A stretch of DNA of 64,000 nucleotides from RPQJ01 sp041910015 (GCA_041910015.1 JAYRRR010000071.1:1-64000); one strand, 5' to 3'; counted from the stretch's first letter, positions 1 to 9,135 are shown. The notes: generated by a model from the letters alone, not told the origin. Numbers and translations: made by a program.

Positions 1-72
1 CCTCCCGGCGGGCCGGCGACGACCTATCCGATGGAAGACCCGAACCCGGGCACGCCGCCGCCCGGCACCTGA
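1..72 (+). CDS. C-terminal tail of an unidentified protein (partial)
   Basis: The first 72 bases read without interruption in frame 1 to a TGA at 70-72. The 23 visible residues are rich in proline, glycine and threonine and end in PPPGT. The start lies off the left edge, so no family can be named. It converges on msrA, and the 67 bp between them show no clear terminator. Confidence 0.4.
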   Translation, partial: PPGGPATTYPMEDPNPGTPPPGT

Positions 73-139
73 ACGCCACGCACGACGCGCCTGGTGTCAC
101 GCACCCGGCACCTGTTGCGTCCCCCGTCGATGCAGCCGC

Positions 140-793
140 TCAGCGATCCGCCGGGGCCACGGACGGGCAAGTCACGCCCGTACCGCCAAGTCCGCAATAA
201 CCACCGGGGTTCTTTGCGAGGTACTGCTGGTGGTACTCCTCGGCGTAGTAGAACTCCGGCGCCGGCAGGATTTCCGTCGAGATCGCGGGATACCCCGCCT
301 CGCGCAGTTTCGCCTCGTAGGCAGCCCGACTCCGCGCGGCGGCCGCCCGCTGCGCGTCGTCGTACGTGTAGATGCCCGAGCGGTACTGCGTGCCCACGTC
401 GTTGCCCTGCCGCATGCCCTGCGTCGGATCGTGCGCTTCCCAGAAGATCCTGAGCAGATCCTCGTAACCGATGTCGTGCGGATCGAAGACCACGCGTACG
501 ACTTCCGTGTGACCCGTGAGGCCCGTGCAGACCTCCTCGTACGTCGGGTTCGGGGTCAGGCCTCCGGCATACCCCGCGGCGGTGCTGTAGACGCCCGGCG
601 TCGTCCAGAACAGGCGCTCGGCGCCCCAGAAGCACCCCAGTCCGAACAGCGCGAGTTTCGTTCCGGCCGGGAACGGCGGCTCCAGCCGGTGCCCGTTGAC
701 GCAGTGCAGTGCCGGTACCGGCATGCGCCCGGCCCGGCCCGGCAGCGCTTCGTCGGCGGTCGGCAAGTCGAGTCTGCGGCTGCGTGTGACCAT
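140..793 (-). CDS. msrA: Peptide methionine sulfoxide reductase MsrA
   Basis: This 217-residue protein reduces methionine-S-sulfoxide in proteins and free methionine using thioredoxin. The GCFWG catalytic motif is at about residues 53-57, with Cys54 as the nucleophile. The family blocks GTQYRSGIY and EYHQQYLAKNP follow, and a C-terminal GYCGLGGTGVTC supplies the resolving cysteines. Length is close to E. coli MsrA (212). ATG at 793 was chosen because TAGGAG sits a few bases upstream and overlaps the stop codon of the MarC-type gene, so the two genes are probably co-transcribed. A longer upstream reading frame exists but runs through the neighbouring gene. Confidence 0.95.
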   Translation of the reverse strand: MVTRSRRLDLPTADEALPGRAGRMPVPALHCVNGHRLEPPFPAGTKLALFGLGCFWGAERLFWTTPGVYSTAAGYAGGLTPNPTYEEVCTGLTGHTEVVRVVFDPHDIGYEDLLRIFWEAHDPTQGMRQGNDVGTQYRSGIYTYDDAQRAAAARSRAAYEAKLREAGYPAISTEILPAPEFYYAEEYHQQYLAKNPGGYCGLGGTGVTCPSVAPADR

Positions 794-804
794 TGGTCGA
801 ACTC

Positions 805-1500
805 CTAAGAGCCGCCGCGCATGGCCGCGGCGAGGCCCGACCAGAACGAGGGATCGTCGAAGACCATCCTGAGCCCGTTGATGCAGAACTGCACGCCGAT
901 GCAGATCATCAGGAAGCCCGTGAGGCGCGTCAGCGCGATCATGCCCGTCGAGCCGAGCAGCCGGTTGACGCGTTCCGCGCCGCGCAGCACGAACCAGCTC
1001 AGCAGCGCCGTGAGCAGGATGGCGGTGAACACGGCCATGAAGTCGACCATGCTCAGCCAGCCCTTGCGCGCCGCTGCCTGCGAGGACAGACCCATGACGA
1101 CCGCGAAGGTTCCGGGCCCGCTCAGCCCCGGCATCGCGAGCGGCGTGAAGGCGATGTCGTGGCGGCTCTCGGCCGCCTTGGTCATCGCCTCCTTGTCGGA
1201 AATCGGGTTCGGAAACAGCATCTGGAAGCCGAGGAATCCCACGATCAGGCCGCCGGCGATGCGCATGCCCGGGATCGAGATGCCGAAGAAGTTCATGATC
1301 AGGCCACCCGCGAGCAGGAAGCCCGACATCAGGAAAAAGACATAGATGCAGGCGCGGCGGATCTGCCGCAGCCGTTCCAGCTCCGGCAGGTGGCCCGAGG
1401 CGGACATGACCAGCGGCACGGCGCCGAACGGATTGACGATGGGCAGGATCGCGAGCAGCGCGCCCGCGAGATAGCCGAAATAGGCGCCGATCCAGTTCAT
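805..1500 (-). CDS. MarC-family integral membrane protein
   Basis: A 231-residue protein with about six hydrophobic segments. The family signature NPFGAVPLVMSASG lies near residues 23-36, and GLSGPGTFAVVMG is in the middle. The MarC/UPF0056 family sits in the inner membrane; the original link to multiple antibiotic resistance was not upheld, so the substrate is unknown. It starts with ATG at 1500 and is followed 11 bp later by msrA on the same strand. It diverges from the methyltransferase gene at 1534 with only 33 bp between the starts. Confidence 0.9.
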   Translation of the reverse strand: MNWIGAYFGYLAGALLAILPIVNPFGAVPLVMSASGHLPELERLRQIRRACIYVFFLMSGFLLAGGLIMNFFGISIPGMRIAGGLIVGFLGFQMLFPNPISDKEAMTKAAESRHDIAFTPLAMPGLSGPGTFAVVMGLSSQAAARKGWLSMVDFMAVFTAILLTALLSWFVLRGAERVNRLLGSTGMIALTRLTGFLMICIGVQFCINGLRMVFDDPSFWSGLAAAMRGGS

Positions 1501-1521
1501 CCGCGCACTTTAGCCCGCCGC

Positions 1522-1527
1522 TAGAAT
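1522..1527 (+). promoter_or_regulatory. Candidate -10 box, possible leaderless start
   Basis: TAGAAT lies six bases before the ATG at 1534. Transcription starting the usual 6-8 bases downstream would begin at or next to the start codon, giving a leaderless mRNA. No good -35 hexamer is seen at 17 bp, so confidence is low. Confidence 0.3.
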
Positions 1528-1533
1528 GCGTGC

Positions 1534-2157
1534 ATGCCTCCGCTGTCGCTGCCGTCCACATTGTCCCGCAGCACCCCGCGCGTGCGCGTCATGACCCTGG
1601 CCGTGCTGTCGTGCATCCTCGCGGTGTCCGTCTCGCAGCGTCCGCTCCTGCCGGGCATCGCGGGTACCGTCGCGGCGGTGGCGGGTTTCGTGCTCGTCGT
1701 GCTCGCGGCGCTGGGGCGCGCGTGGACCACGCTGTTCATCGCCGGCTCCAAGGACACGGCCCTGGTCCGCATCGGCCCGTACGCGGCATGCCGCCATCCG
1801 CTCTACGCGCTGTCGCTGCTGGGGATGCTCGGGCTCGGCCTGGCCACGCGCAGCGTCGTGCTGACGGCGGGTCTCGTCGCGCTGGCGTGGCTGCTGCATC
1901 GACGGGCGTCGGTCGCGGAGGAATCGCGGCTCGAGGCGCTGCACGGCGCCTCGGCACGCGCCTATCGCGCCGACGTGCCCGCCTGGCTGCCCGACGGGTC
2001 GCGCCTTGCGCTGCCGGAGCACCTGGACGTCGTGCCACGTCTCGCCTGGAAGGGCTTTCTCGACGCCGGCGCGCTGCTGCTCGCATTCGCGCTCGTCGAC
2101 CTCGCGCACGTGCTGCAGACCGCGGGAGTCACGCCCGTCCTGCTGCGCCTGTGGTGA
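1534..2157 (+). CDS. ICMT/PEMT-like membrane methyltransferase
   Basis: A 207-residue protein with several membrane segments. The motif GPYAACRHPLYALSLLG (about residues 83-99) matches the RHPxY signature of isoprenylcysteine methyltransferase-like and phospholipid methyltransferase-like proteins, which bind S-adenosylmethionine at the membrane face. A second conserved block, EESRLEALHGASARAYRADVP, resembles the E-E-x-L-x(n)-Y-x-x-Y-x-x-x-V-x-x-W part of this family. The substrate cannot be told. The kinase-like gene follows after 3 bp, so they are likely one unit. Confidence 0.75.
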   Translation: MPPLSLPSTLSRSTPRVRVMTLAVLSCILAVSVSQRPLLPGIAGTVAAVAGFVLVVLAALGRAWTTLFIAGSKDTALVRIGPYAACRHPLYALSLLGMLGLGLATRSVVLTAGLVALAWLLHRRASVAEESRLEALHGASARAYRADVPAWLPDGSRLALPEHLDVVPRLAWKGFLDAGALLLAFALVDLAHVLQTAGVTPVLLRLW

Positions 2158-2160
2158 CGC

Positions 2161-2835
2161 TTGGACGCGACGGAACGACGCTCGCCGCTGAAGCACGACC
2201 TGCTGGGCTCGGTCGTCCGCGTCGAGCGGCATGCGGTGCATGCGGCCGATCCCGTCGTACTGGTCGAGCGCGACACGCGCGACGCGCGCTGGTGGCTGCG
2301 TCCGGCCGCAAGATGGCTCGCCGCGCGCGAGGCCCGCGCGCTCGCGGCATTGCGCCGGCTCGAGGACGTGCCCGCGCTGCTCGACTGGGATGGCGTCCGC
2401 CTGCAGCGCTCGTGGATCGAGGCCCAGCCCCTGCACCACGCGCAGCCACGCGACCCCGCCTACTTCCGCGACGCGCTGCGACTGCTGCGCCGGCTGCACG
2501 CCGCCGGCATCGTGCACAACGATCTGGCCAAGGAGCCCAACTGGCTCGTGACCCCAACCGGCAGCCCCGCGCTGGTCGACTTCCAGCTCGCCATGCGGCC
2601 GCGGCATCGCGGACGCCGGTTCCGGGCCCTGGCCTACGACGACCTGCGCCACCTGCTCAAGCACAAGCGCACGTATTGCGCCGATCGCCTGACGGCGCGG
2701 CAGCGGGCCATCCTCGCGCGACGCTCGTGGCCCGCGGAGCTGTGGATGCGCACCGGCAAGCCCGTCTACCTCGGATTGACGCGCGGCCTGCTCGGCTGGT
2801 CGGACCGCGAAGGCGCCGGCGACCGCGGCGCCTGA
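2161..2835 (+). CDS. Small LPS-kinase/RIO-like kinase
   Basis: A 224-residue protein starting with TTG three bases after the preceding stop. The protein-kinase-like core is visible: HNDLAKEPN (catalytic loop HxDLxxxxN, near residue 120) followed by VDFQLAM in the place of the DFG metal-binding motif. Such compact kinases resemble the Kdo/WaaP lipopolysaccharide kinases and RIO proteins, but the sugar or protein target is unknown. Pairing with a membrane methyltransferase may hint at lipid or envelope modification (inference). It converges on the small gene at 2837 with one base between the stops. Confidence 0.7.
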   Translation: MDATERRSPLKHDLLGSVVRVERHAVHAADPVVLVERDTRDARWWLRPAARWLAAREARALAALRRLEDVPALLDWDGVRLQRSWIEAQPLHHAQPRDPAYFRDALRLLRRLHAAGIVHNDLAKEPNWLVTPTGSPALVDFQLAMRPRHRGRRFRALAYDDLRHLLKHKRTYCADRLTARQRAILARRSWPAELWMRTGKPVYLGLTRGLLGWSDREGAGDRGA

Positions 2836-2836
2836 G

Positions 2837-3079
2837 TCAGGGGTCGATCTTCTCGAAATCGAGGGTCGGTGCGTCGCCCGGCCGGAAATACAGGTAGCGC
2901 CCGCTCATCTGCGCGTGGGCCGCGTCGCGCTCCCCGCGCGTGGCGAACCAGTGCTCCTTCTGCCAGTCGTCGCCCACGAGGTTGCGGAACGGGTCGGTCT
3001 TGCGTGCGCGCAGGCGCAGTCCGTAAGGGCGGGATCGGGGCAGCGGCTGCCGCAGGTTGTGTTCGTGGGAAATCGCCAT
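2837..3079 (-). CDS. Small conserved-type hypothetical protein (80 aa)
   Basis: An 80-residue basic, soluble protein without signal peptide or membrane segment. The central stretch contains GLRLRARKTDPFRNLVGDDW and the C-terminus YLYFRPGDAPTLDFEKIDP. I do not recognise the family. ATG at 3079 has GGAG about 7 bases upstream, and TAAAAT at 3103-3108 fits a -10 box, which together support a real gene. It stands alone between the kinase and the patatin gene. Confidence 0.6.
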   Translation of the reverse strand: MAISHEHNLRQPLPRSRPYGLRLRARKTDPFRNLVGDDWQKEHWFATRGERDAAHAQMSGRYLYFRPGDAPTLDFEKIDP

Positions 3080-3141
3080 GACGTGCTCCGGGGGGAACGC
3101 GGATTTTAGCGGATCCGCCCGCGGCGCGGCTTCCGAAACGG

Positions 3142-3167
3142 AAGACAGGGGACATTCACCTGTCTTT
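3142..3167. repeat. REP-like palindromic repeat, copy A
   Basis: AAGACAGG and CCTGTCTT form an 8-bp stem around the loop GGACATTCA. The core GGGGACATTCACCTGT recurs at 22,880-22,902 and, inverted, at 22,941-22,957. It lies just downstream of the patatin gene and could also act as a terminator. Short dispersed palindromes of this kind are typical of REP elements mobilised by RAYT transposases, but no such transposase is in the window. Confidence 0.6.
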
Positions 3168-3175
3168 CGCCGGCA

Positions 3176-5473
3176 TCAGAACGTGCGTCCCAGGTAGAGG
3201 TAAAACGCCGTCTCGCCGCCGCTCGCGAGCCCCGCGGCGAGATACACGGGCCCGAACGGACTCTCGGCGCCCAGGAACACGCTGCCGCCCGCTTCGAGGT
3301 CGCCCCAGTCGACGTCGTCGCGCGTCTGCCAGACGTTGCCCGTCTCGACCGACACACCGAGGTAGGCCGGGAATTCGAAGAAGCCCGTGCCGCCGCGACT
3401 GATCCGGCGGTACAGGATGCCGCGCGCGATGCCGTACTGCGTGCCGGTCCGCGCATCGGGCGCCAGCCCGGAAATGTCGAACAGGCCGCCGAGCGTGAAG
3501 AGTTCCTGCGGCGAGGCCACCACGTCGTCGAGCGCCGAGCCGGCGTCCATCGACCAGACGAAGCTGTAGCGATCGCGGCTGCGCGCGAACTGCCACGAGG
3601 CGCGCACGACATCGGCGTCGACGTCCGCCCCGAGCGCCTCGCGGTCGGCGAGCCACGAGGCGCGGAACGCCAGGCCGTGCTTCGGGAAATAGGCGCTGTC
3701 GAGACGATCGTAACCGAACTGCACGAAGGCACCGCCCAGGTCGTAGGTGCCGACGGGCAGCGACGGATCGCCGATCAGGAGGCGGCGGCTGCCATCGCCC
3801 CGACGCAGGCCCGCACGCAACTCGCCCCAGTTCGACAGCTCCGCGCCGAGCGCGAGCGACAGGTCCGTGTCGCGGACGCGATAGCGCGCCACGCGCTGTC
3901 CGTCCGGCGCGACGACCTGCAGCGACTGGGTCTCGTAGCGGAACGCCGGCGCGACGAAGAACTGGTTGCGCAGCGACAGCGGCTGGTAGAACTCCGCGAG
4001 CAGGCGCGGCTCCTCGCCCACCTGCCCGTCCAGCGTCAACTCGGCGTCCAGCGAGTTCAGGCCCGTCAGCCGCAGTTGCGCGGCGGCGTTGGCGGTCGCT
4101 CCGCCTTCGTAGTCGTTCTCGACGCTGACGCCGAGCCGCAGGAACGTCGGTCCCCAGGACTTGCGCCGCAGGTCGACCTCGATGCCCTGTTCCTGGCCGT
4201 GGCCGACGATGCGGTAGTCGACGCTCTCGAACTGGTCGAGCCGGTATTGCGTCTCGAGACGCCGCTGCAGTTCCGGCGAGTCGAGCTTGCGGCCGACGAG
4301 GTCGCCGAAGACCGCGTCGACGCGGCGCGCCTCGTCCCGCGAACGCTCGCTCGGCCGCACGAACGCGATGCGCAGCGAAGGATCGCTGGCCCGCGCGCGG
4401 CCGGCCACGTATTGCCCGTACTGGCCGGCGGGCAGGGCGAGCGCCGTGAGTTCGTCTCGCGTCGCGAGCGCCGCCGCGCGACCCATCTCCATGACCGCTG
4501 GCACGCGGCCAAAGTCGAGCGACGTCATGCGGCCGAGGTCGGGCTCGATCAGGACATCGGCGGGCCGCAGCGTCGCCTTCGACTGGCGCGTGCCCCGTCG
4601 CACCATGATGCCGATCATCTGGTTCGCGATGTCGAACGCCGAGTCGAAGTCGTCGCGCCGCGCGAGCGGGAAACTCACGTCCACGACGATGAGGCGGTCG
4701 ACGCCCATGCTGCGCGCGAGGTCGACCGGCAGGTTGTCGACGAGGCCGCCGTCGACGAGCAGCCTGCCGTCCATTTCGACGGGCGTCAGCACGCCCGGCG
4801 CCGACATGCTCGCGCGCAGCACGGTGACGAGGTCGCCCTGCGCGAGCACGATCGGGTCGCCGGTCTCGAGGTCCGTGGCCAACGCGCGAAACGGCGTCGG
4901 CAGCGCATCGAAGTCCCGCACGTCGGCGACGCGCGCCGTCGCGCCGCGCAGCACCTGTGTGATCTTCTGGCCCTGCACGAGCCCGAGCGGCAGCACGATG
5001 CCCGACGACGGATGCACACCGAGCGCACCCTTGGCGAGGACGTTGCGGTCGTCCTGCTTGCGCCGGTAGGTGAGGTCCTGACGCGGGGCGCGGTCGCGGA
5101 TCGCTTCCTGCCAGTCGAGCTCGCGAAACACCTTCTCGATCTCGTCGCCGCTCAGGCCCGCGGCGTAGAGCCCGCCGACCATCGCTCCCATGCTCGTGCC
5201 GGCGACGGCGTCGATCGGCACGTGCAACTGCTCGAGCGCGCGGATGACGCCGACATGGGCCGCGCCACGCGCGCCGCCGCCACTCAGCACCAGGCCGATC
5301 CGCGGCCGTCCGCCAGACGTGCCGCCCGCTGCCGCACCGGCGCCGGCGGCGGAATCCGCCGCGACTGCAAATGCCGGCAGGAGCGATGCGAGCGCGAGCA
5401 GGCCGAGCACGCGACGCAGCGTCACCGCCACGCGCGACCGGCCGCCGGGCGCGGGGCAGGAGCGATCAGGCAT
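3176..5473 (-). CDS. Patatin-like phospholipase with Omp85-type barrel domain
   Basis: A 765-residue outer-membrane protein with signal peptide (about 1-40). The patatin domain follows: oxyanion motif GGGARG at 65-70, nucleophile motif GTSMG at 92-96 (Ser94) and catalytic Asp241 in DGGLVDNLP. After a POTRA-like linker near 380-450, the C-terminal half is a beta-barrel of the BamA/surface-antigen type ending in YLYLGRTF. The architecture matches PlpD-type (type Vd) proteins, which carry a lipase domain at the cell surface or release it. ATG at 5473 was chosen because GGAGG lies 8 bases upstream; the GTG at 5482 and ATG at 5479 are too close to that site. Confidence 0.9.
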   Translation of the reverse strand: MPDRSCPAPGGRSRVAVTLRRVLGLLALASLLPAFAVAADSAAGAGAAAGGTSGGRPRIGLVLSGGGARGAAHVGVIRALEQLHVPIDAVAGTSMGAMVGGLYAAGLSGDEIEKVFRELDWQEAIRDRAPRQDLTYRRKQDDRNVLAKGALGVHPSSGIVLPLGLVQGQKITQVLRGATARVADVRDFDALPTPFRALATDLETGDPIVLAQGDLVTVLRASMSAPGVLTPVEMDGRLLVDGGLVDNLPVDLARSMGVDRLIVVDVSFPLARRDDFDSAFDIANQMIGIMVRRGTRQSKATLRPADVLIEPDLGRMTSLDFGRVPAVMEMGRAAALATRDELTALALPAGQYGQYVAGRARASDPSLRIAFVRPSERSRDEARRVDAVFGDLVGRKLDSPELQRRLETQYRLDQFESVDYRIVGHGQEQGIEVDLRRKSWGPTFLRLGVSVENDYEGGATANAAAQLRLTGLNSLDAELTLDGQVGEEPRLLAEFYQPLSLRNQFFVAPAFRYETQSLQVVAPDGQRVARYRVRDTDLSLALGAELSNWGELRAGLRRGDGSRRLLIGDPSLPVGTYDLGGAFVQFGYDRLDSAYFPKHGLAFRASWLADREALGADVDADVVRASWQFARSRDRYSFVWSMDAGSALDDVVASPQELFTLGGLFDISGLAPDARTGTQYGIARGILYRRISRGGTGFFEFPAYLGVSVETGNVWQTRDDVDWGDLEAGGSVFLGAESPFGPVYLAAGLASGGETAFYLYLGRTF

Positions 5474-5543
5474 GGGCATCACCTCCGGTTCCTCGACTGT
5501 CCGGGCTCTGCGCCGACTGGCCGCGATGGTAACAAACAGGAGC

Positions 5544-5584
5544 GCTGCGCCTACGTTGGCGGCGCAGCGATTGCCCGATATTCT
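5544..5584 (+). promoter_or_regulatory. Candidate promoter and operator palindrome of the TonB receptor
   Basis: TTGGCG (5556-5561) and TATTCT (5579-5584) are separated by 17 bp and would start transcription near 5591, ahead of the ATG at 5611. An inverted repeat, GCTGCGCC-N9-GGCGCAGC (5544-5568), overlaps the -35 box, which fits a repressor site. The region is shared with the divergent patatin gene. Confidence 0.35.
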
Positions 5585-5610
5585 CCGGTCATCCGGAGAC
5601 CACGGCCAAG

Positions 5611-7695
5611 ATGTTCAGACGACGTTCGCTCCATGCCGGCCTGTCCTGTGCCTGCCTCGCGCTCGCTCCCGCGCCGCTGCCCGCCGCACCGCGTCTCGAG
5701 GAGGTCGTCGTCACGGCGCAGCGACAGGACGTGCCGACGCTCACCACGCCGCTCAGCATCGACCGCATCGGCGGCGACGCCATCGACCTCGTCGGCGCGA
5801 CGCACAGCTCGCAGGTACTCAACCGCGTGCCGGGCGCGATGATCCAGCGCGGCAGCGGTCAGGAGAGCCTCACGGCGATCCGCTCGCCCGTGCTGACGGG
5901 CGCTGGCTCCTGCGGCGCATTCCTGATCCTCGAGAACGGCGTGCCGATCCGGCCGACGGGCTTCTGCAACGTCAACGAACTGCTCGAGGTGAACACCGAG
6001 CAGGCCGACGCGATCGAGGTGCTGCGCGGCACCGGCAGCGCGCTCTACGGCTCCAACGCCGTGCACGGCACCGTCAACGTGCTGCAGGACGCGCCGCGGC
6101 AGTTCCCGCGCGCCGCGGTCACCGTCGACGCCGGGCCCGATGAATACGGTCGCATCGGCCTCGAGGCAAGCCACGACGGCGGCCGGTACGCAGCGGGGGT
6201 CAAGGGCTTCTACGCTCACGACGGCGGCTGGCGCGACGCCTCCGGCTTCGACGAGGCCAAGCTCAACGCGACACTGACGTTCGGAGACGCGGCGGCGACC
6301 TCGAGCCGCTTCGACCTCGCCGCCACCGACCTCCGGCAGGAAACCGCCGGCTATGTGCTCGGCCACAACGCCTATCGCGACGACGACCTGCGGCGGACGA
6401 ATCCGAACCCGGAGGCCTGGCGCAACGTCTCTTCGGTCCGCCTGACAGGTCTCGTCACGCGTACGCTGCAGCCGGGACGCCTCGAGTTCAGGCCGTACGC
6501 GCGCCACTCGCGCATGGATTTCCTGCAGCACTTCCTGCTCGGGCAGCCCGTCGAGGAAAACGGCCAGGACAGCCTCGGGCTCATGACCACGTTCGACTGG
6601 CAGACACCGCCACGGCTCTCGCTGGCCACGGGCGTCGACGTCGAATGGGCCGATTCGTTCCTGCTCGAGCAACAGGATGCGCCGACGACGGGTGGTTCGC
6701 CGGCCGCCAACGCGGCCCGGCCGGTCGGAAAACACTACGATTACACCGTGGTCTCGACGATGGCCGCCGCCTACGGCCAGCTCGAGTACGCCCTGACACC
6801 GGCGCTGCACCTGGGCGCCGGCGTGCGCGTCGAGCACGTCGCCTACAATTACGACAACCGCATGCTGGCGGGCAATACCGACGAACAGGGCGTGCCGTGC
6901 CCGCCGCGTGGCTGTCTCTACAGCCGGCCGGCCGACCGCGACGACTCGTTCACCAATGCGGCGCCGAAGCTGAGCCTGCGCTGGAACGCCACGACGGGCC
7001 TGATGCTGTACGCAAACGCCTCGCGCGGCTTCCGCCCGCCGGAAATGACCGAGCTCTACCGGCTGCAGCGGACCCAATCAGTCGCCGACCTGGACTCGGA
7101 GCGGATCGACTCGCTCGAGGCCGGACTCAAGGCCGCGGCCGCCGCCTGGCGCATCGACCTCGCCTGGTTCGACATGCGCAAGGACCACGTCATCCTGCGC
7201 GACTCGAACGGCTTCAACGTGAGCGACGGCCGCACGACGCATCAGGGCCTGGAATACCAGCTCGACTGGGGGCCGTTCGACTGGCTCACGGCCACGGTGG
7301 GCGGCACGTACGCGCGGCATCGCTACGACTTCGCGCAGGCAATCGACGGCGGCGAGACGATCGTGCGCGGCAACGACGTCGACACGGCCCCGCGCCAGCT
7401 GCTGCGCGCGGCTTTGCAGGCGCAGCCGGCGCCCGCGATCGCGGCCGAGGCGGAATGGCTGGTCGTCGGCGAGTATTACGTCGACGCGGGCAACCGGCGC
7501 CGCTACCCGGGGCACGAGTTGCTGAACCTGCGCGCGCGCTGGGATTTCGCGCCACGCTGGTCCGCTGCGCTGCGTCTCGACAATGCGCTCGACCGCGCCT
7601 ATGCGGACCGTGCCGATTACGCTTTCGGCTCCTACCGGTACTTCCCCGGCCGGCCGCGCGCGCTGTTCGCCGAGCTGGCCTGGCAGGTGGATTGA
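5611..7695 (+). CDS. TonB-dependent outer-membrane receptor
   Basis: A 694-residue receptor with signal peptide (1-25) and TonB box EVVVTAQ at 31-37. The plug domain includes EVLRGTGSALYGSNAVHGTVNV, and a long beta-barrel ends in a hydrophobic strand. It imports a scarce ligand through the outer membrane using TonB/ExbBD energy. The ligand cannot be read from sequence: no cobalamin riboswitch or Fur box is evident, and the neighbouring siroheme gene is on the other strand. It converges on cysG with 6 bp between the stops. Confidence 0.9.
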   Translation: MFRRRSLHAGLSCACLALAPAPLPAAPRLEEVVVTAQRQDVPTLTTPLSIDRIGGDAIDLVGATHSSQVLNRVPGAMIQRGSGQESLTAIRSPVLTGAGSCGAFLILENGVPIRPTGFCNVNELLEVNTEQADAIEVLRGTGSALYGSNAVHGTVNVLQDAPRQFPRAAVTVDAGPDEYGRIGLEASHDGGRYAAGVKGFYAHDGGWRDASGFDEAKLNATLTFGDAAATSSRFDLAATDLRQETAGYVLGHNAYRDDDLRRTNPNPEAWRNVSSVRLTGLVTRTLQPGRLEFRPYARHSRMDFLQHFLLGQPVEENGQDSLGLMTTFDWQTPPRLSLATGVDVEWADSFLLEQQDAPTTGGSPAANAARPVGKHYDYTVVSTMAAAYGQLEYALTPALHLGAGVRVEHVAYNYDNRMLAGNTDEQGVPCPPRGCLYSRPADRDDSFTNAAPKLSLRWNATTGLMLYANASRGFRPPEMTELYRLQRTQSVADLDSERIDSLEAGLKAAAAAWRIDLAWFDMRKDHVILRDSNGFNVSDGRTTHQGLEYQLDWGPFDWLTATVGGTYARHRYDFAQAIDGGETIVRGNDVDTAPRQLLRAALQAQPAPAIAAEAEWLVVGEYYVDAGNRRRYPGHELLNLRARWDFAPRWSAALRLDNALDRAYADRADYAFGSYRYFPGRPRALFAELAWQVD

Positions 7696-7701
7696 TGGCC
7701 C

Positions 7702-9129
7702 TCAGGCCGCGACACGCAGCCCCTGCCAGACGACGGGGGCGCGGCCGAACCAGTGCAGGTCCGAGGCGAGGGCCGACACTTCGCCGACGATGACCAGCGC
7801 CGGCGACTGCACCTGCAGCGCCTGCCCGGCACTCGGCAAGTCCTCCAGCGTCGCGAGGATCACCCGCTGCTGCGGCCGCGAGCCGTTTTCGACGATCGCC
7901 ACGGGCGTCGCCGGCGACCGGCCGTGCGCCACGAGCCGGTCGCGAATCGTGGCGAGCCCCGCCACGCCCATGTAGAACGCCACCGTCTGCCGCTCCTGCG
8001 CGAGCGCCGCCCAGTCGAGCGTGTCGCGCGAGTCGCCGCAATGCGCCGTGACGAGACGCAGCGACTGCGCGTGCTCGCGGTGCGTGAGCGGAATGCCGGC
8101 GTAGGCGCCGCAGGCGATCGCGGCCGTGATGCCCGGGACGACTTCGAATGGCACACCGTGCGCCGCGAGAAATTCGAGCTCTTCGCCGCCGCGTCCGAAC
8201 ACGAATGGATCGCCGCCCTTGAGACGTACGACGCGTCGACCCCGGCGCGCATGCTCGAGCATGAGATCGTGAATCCGCTGCTGCGGCACCGGATGCTCGC
8301 CAGCCGTCTTGCCGACGGCGATGCACTCGGCATCGCGGCGCGCGAGCCCCAGCACGTCCGGGGACACCAGCCGGTCGTACAGGATGACGTCCGCTTCCTG
8401 CAGCGTACGCAGCGCGTTCAGCGTCAGCAGGCCGGCGTCGCCGGGGCCGGCGCCCACGAGCGCGACCGAGCCCTGCGCGGCAGCCTCGGCACGCATCAAC
8501 TCGTGGGCCAGTGCGGCCTGCGCGGCCGACTCGTCGCGACTGCGCAGCAGCGCAGCCACGCGCCCGCGAATGACGCGCTCGTAGAAACGTCGCCGCGCGC
8601 CGAGCTGCGGCAGACGGGCCCGGATGCGCCCACGCCATTGCTCGAGCAGCAGCGCCAGCGCGCCGAACGAGCCGTCGAACAGCGCCTCCAGCCGTTCGCG
8701 CACGAGTCGCGCGAGCACCGGCGCGACGCCGGCCGACGAAATCGCGATCACCAGCGGCGAGCGGTCGACGATGGCCGGCACGATGAAGCTCGACAGCGCG
8801 GCGTCGTCGACGACGTTGACCAGCACGTTGCGCTCGCGTCCGGTGGCCGCCACCCGCGCGTTGACGGTGGTGTCGTCCGTCGCGGCGATGACCAGCAGCA
8901 TGCCGTCGCAGTGCTCAGGCCGGAACGGCTCCTGGCGCAGCCCGAGCGAGCCCTGTCCGGCGTGCTCGTCGAGCATCCGTCGCAGCGCAGCCCCCACCGC
9001 CGTCGCGACTACCGTCACGCGCGCGCCGGCGTCGAGCAGCAGGCGCACCTTGCGCGCGGCCACCTCGCCGGCGCCGACGACCAGCACTTCGCGACCGGTC
9101 AGGTCCGCAAACAGCGGGAAGTGACGCAT
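7702..9129 (-). CDS. cysG: Siroheme synthase CysG (trifunctional)
   Basis: A 475-residue protein. The N-terminal part has the NAD-binding VVGAGEVAARKVRLLLDAGA and acts as precorrin-2 dehydrogenase and sirohydrochlorin ferrochelatase. The C-terminal part, from about residue 220, is the SAM-dependent uroporphyrinogen-III methyltransferase with VGAGPGDAGLLTLNALRTLQ and VVRLKGGDPFVFGRGGEE. Together they make siroheme, the cofactor of CysI encoded upstream. It is last in the cysJ-cysI-cysH-cysG run, 6 bp after cysH. Length matches E. coli CysG (457). Confidence 0.95.
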   Translation of the reverse strand: MRHFPLFADLTGREVLVVGAGEVAARKVRLLLDAGARVTVVATAVGAALRRMLDEHAGQGSLGLRQEPFRPEHCDGMLLVIAATDDTTVNARVAATGRERNVLVNVVDDAALSSFIVPAIVDRSPLVIAISSAGVAPVLARLVRERLEALFDGSFGALALLLEQWRGRIRARLPQLGARRRFYERVIRGRVAALLRSRDESAAQAALAHELMRAEAAAQGSVALVGAGPGDAGLLTLNALRTLQEADVILYDRLVSPDVLGLARRDAECIAVGKTAGEHPVPQQRIHDLMLEHARRGRRVVRLKGGDPFVFGRGGEELEFLAAHGVPFEVVPGITAAIACGAYAGIPLTHREHAQSLRLVTAHCGDSRDTLDWAALAQERQTVAFYMGVAGLATIRDRLVAHGRSPATPVAIVENGSRPQQRVILATLEDLPSAGQALQVQSPALVIVGEVSALASDLHWFGRAPVVWQGLRVAA

Positions 9130-9135
9130 GGCCGC

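Noticed and set aside
5474..5610. Cobalamin riboswitch or iron box upstream of the TonB receptor
   Set aside because: None of the conserved B12-box bases and no Fur-like 19-bp palindrome are present; only a GC-rich inverted repeat is seen.
3677..5842. Plus-strand open frame of 721 codons opposite the patatin gene
   Set aside because: Shadow frame: no motifs and unbalanced Arg/His/Gln content, while the minus strand has intact catalytic motifs and a good ribosome site.
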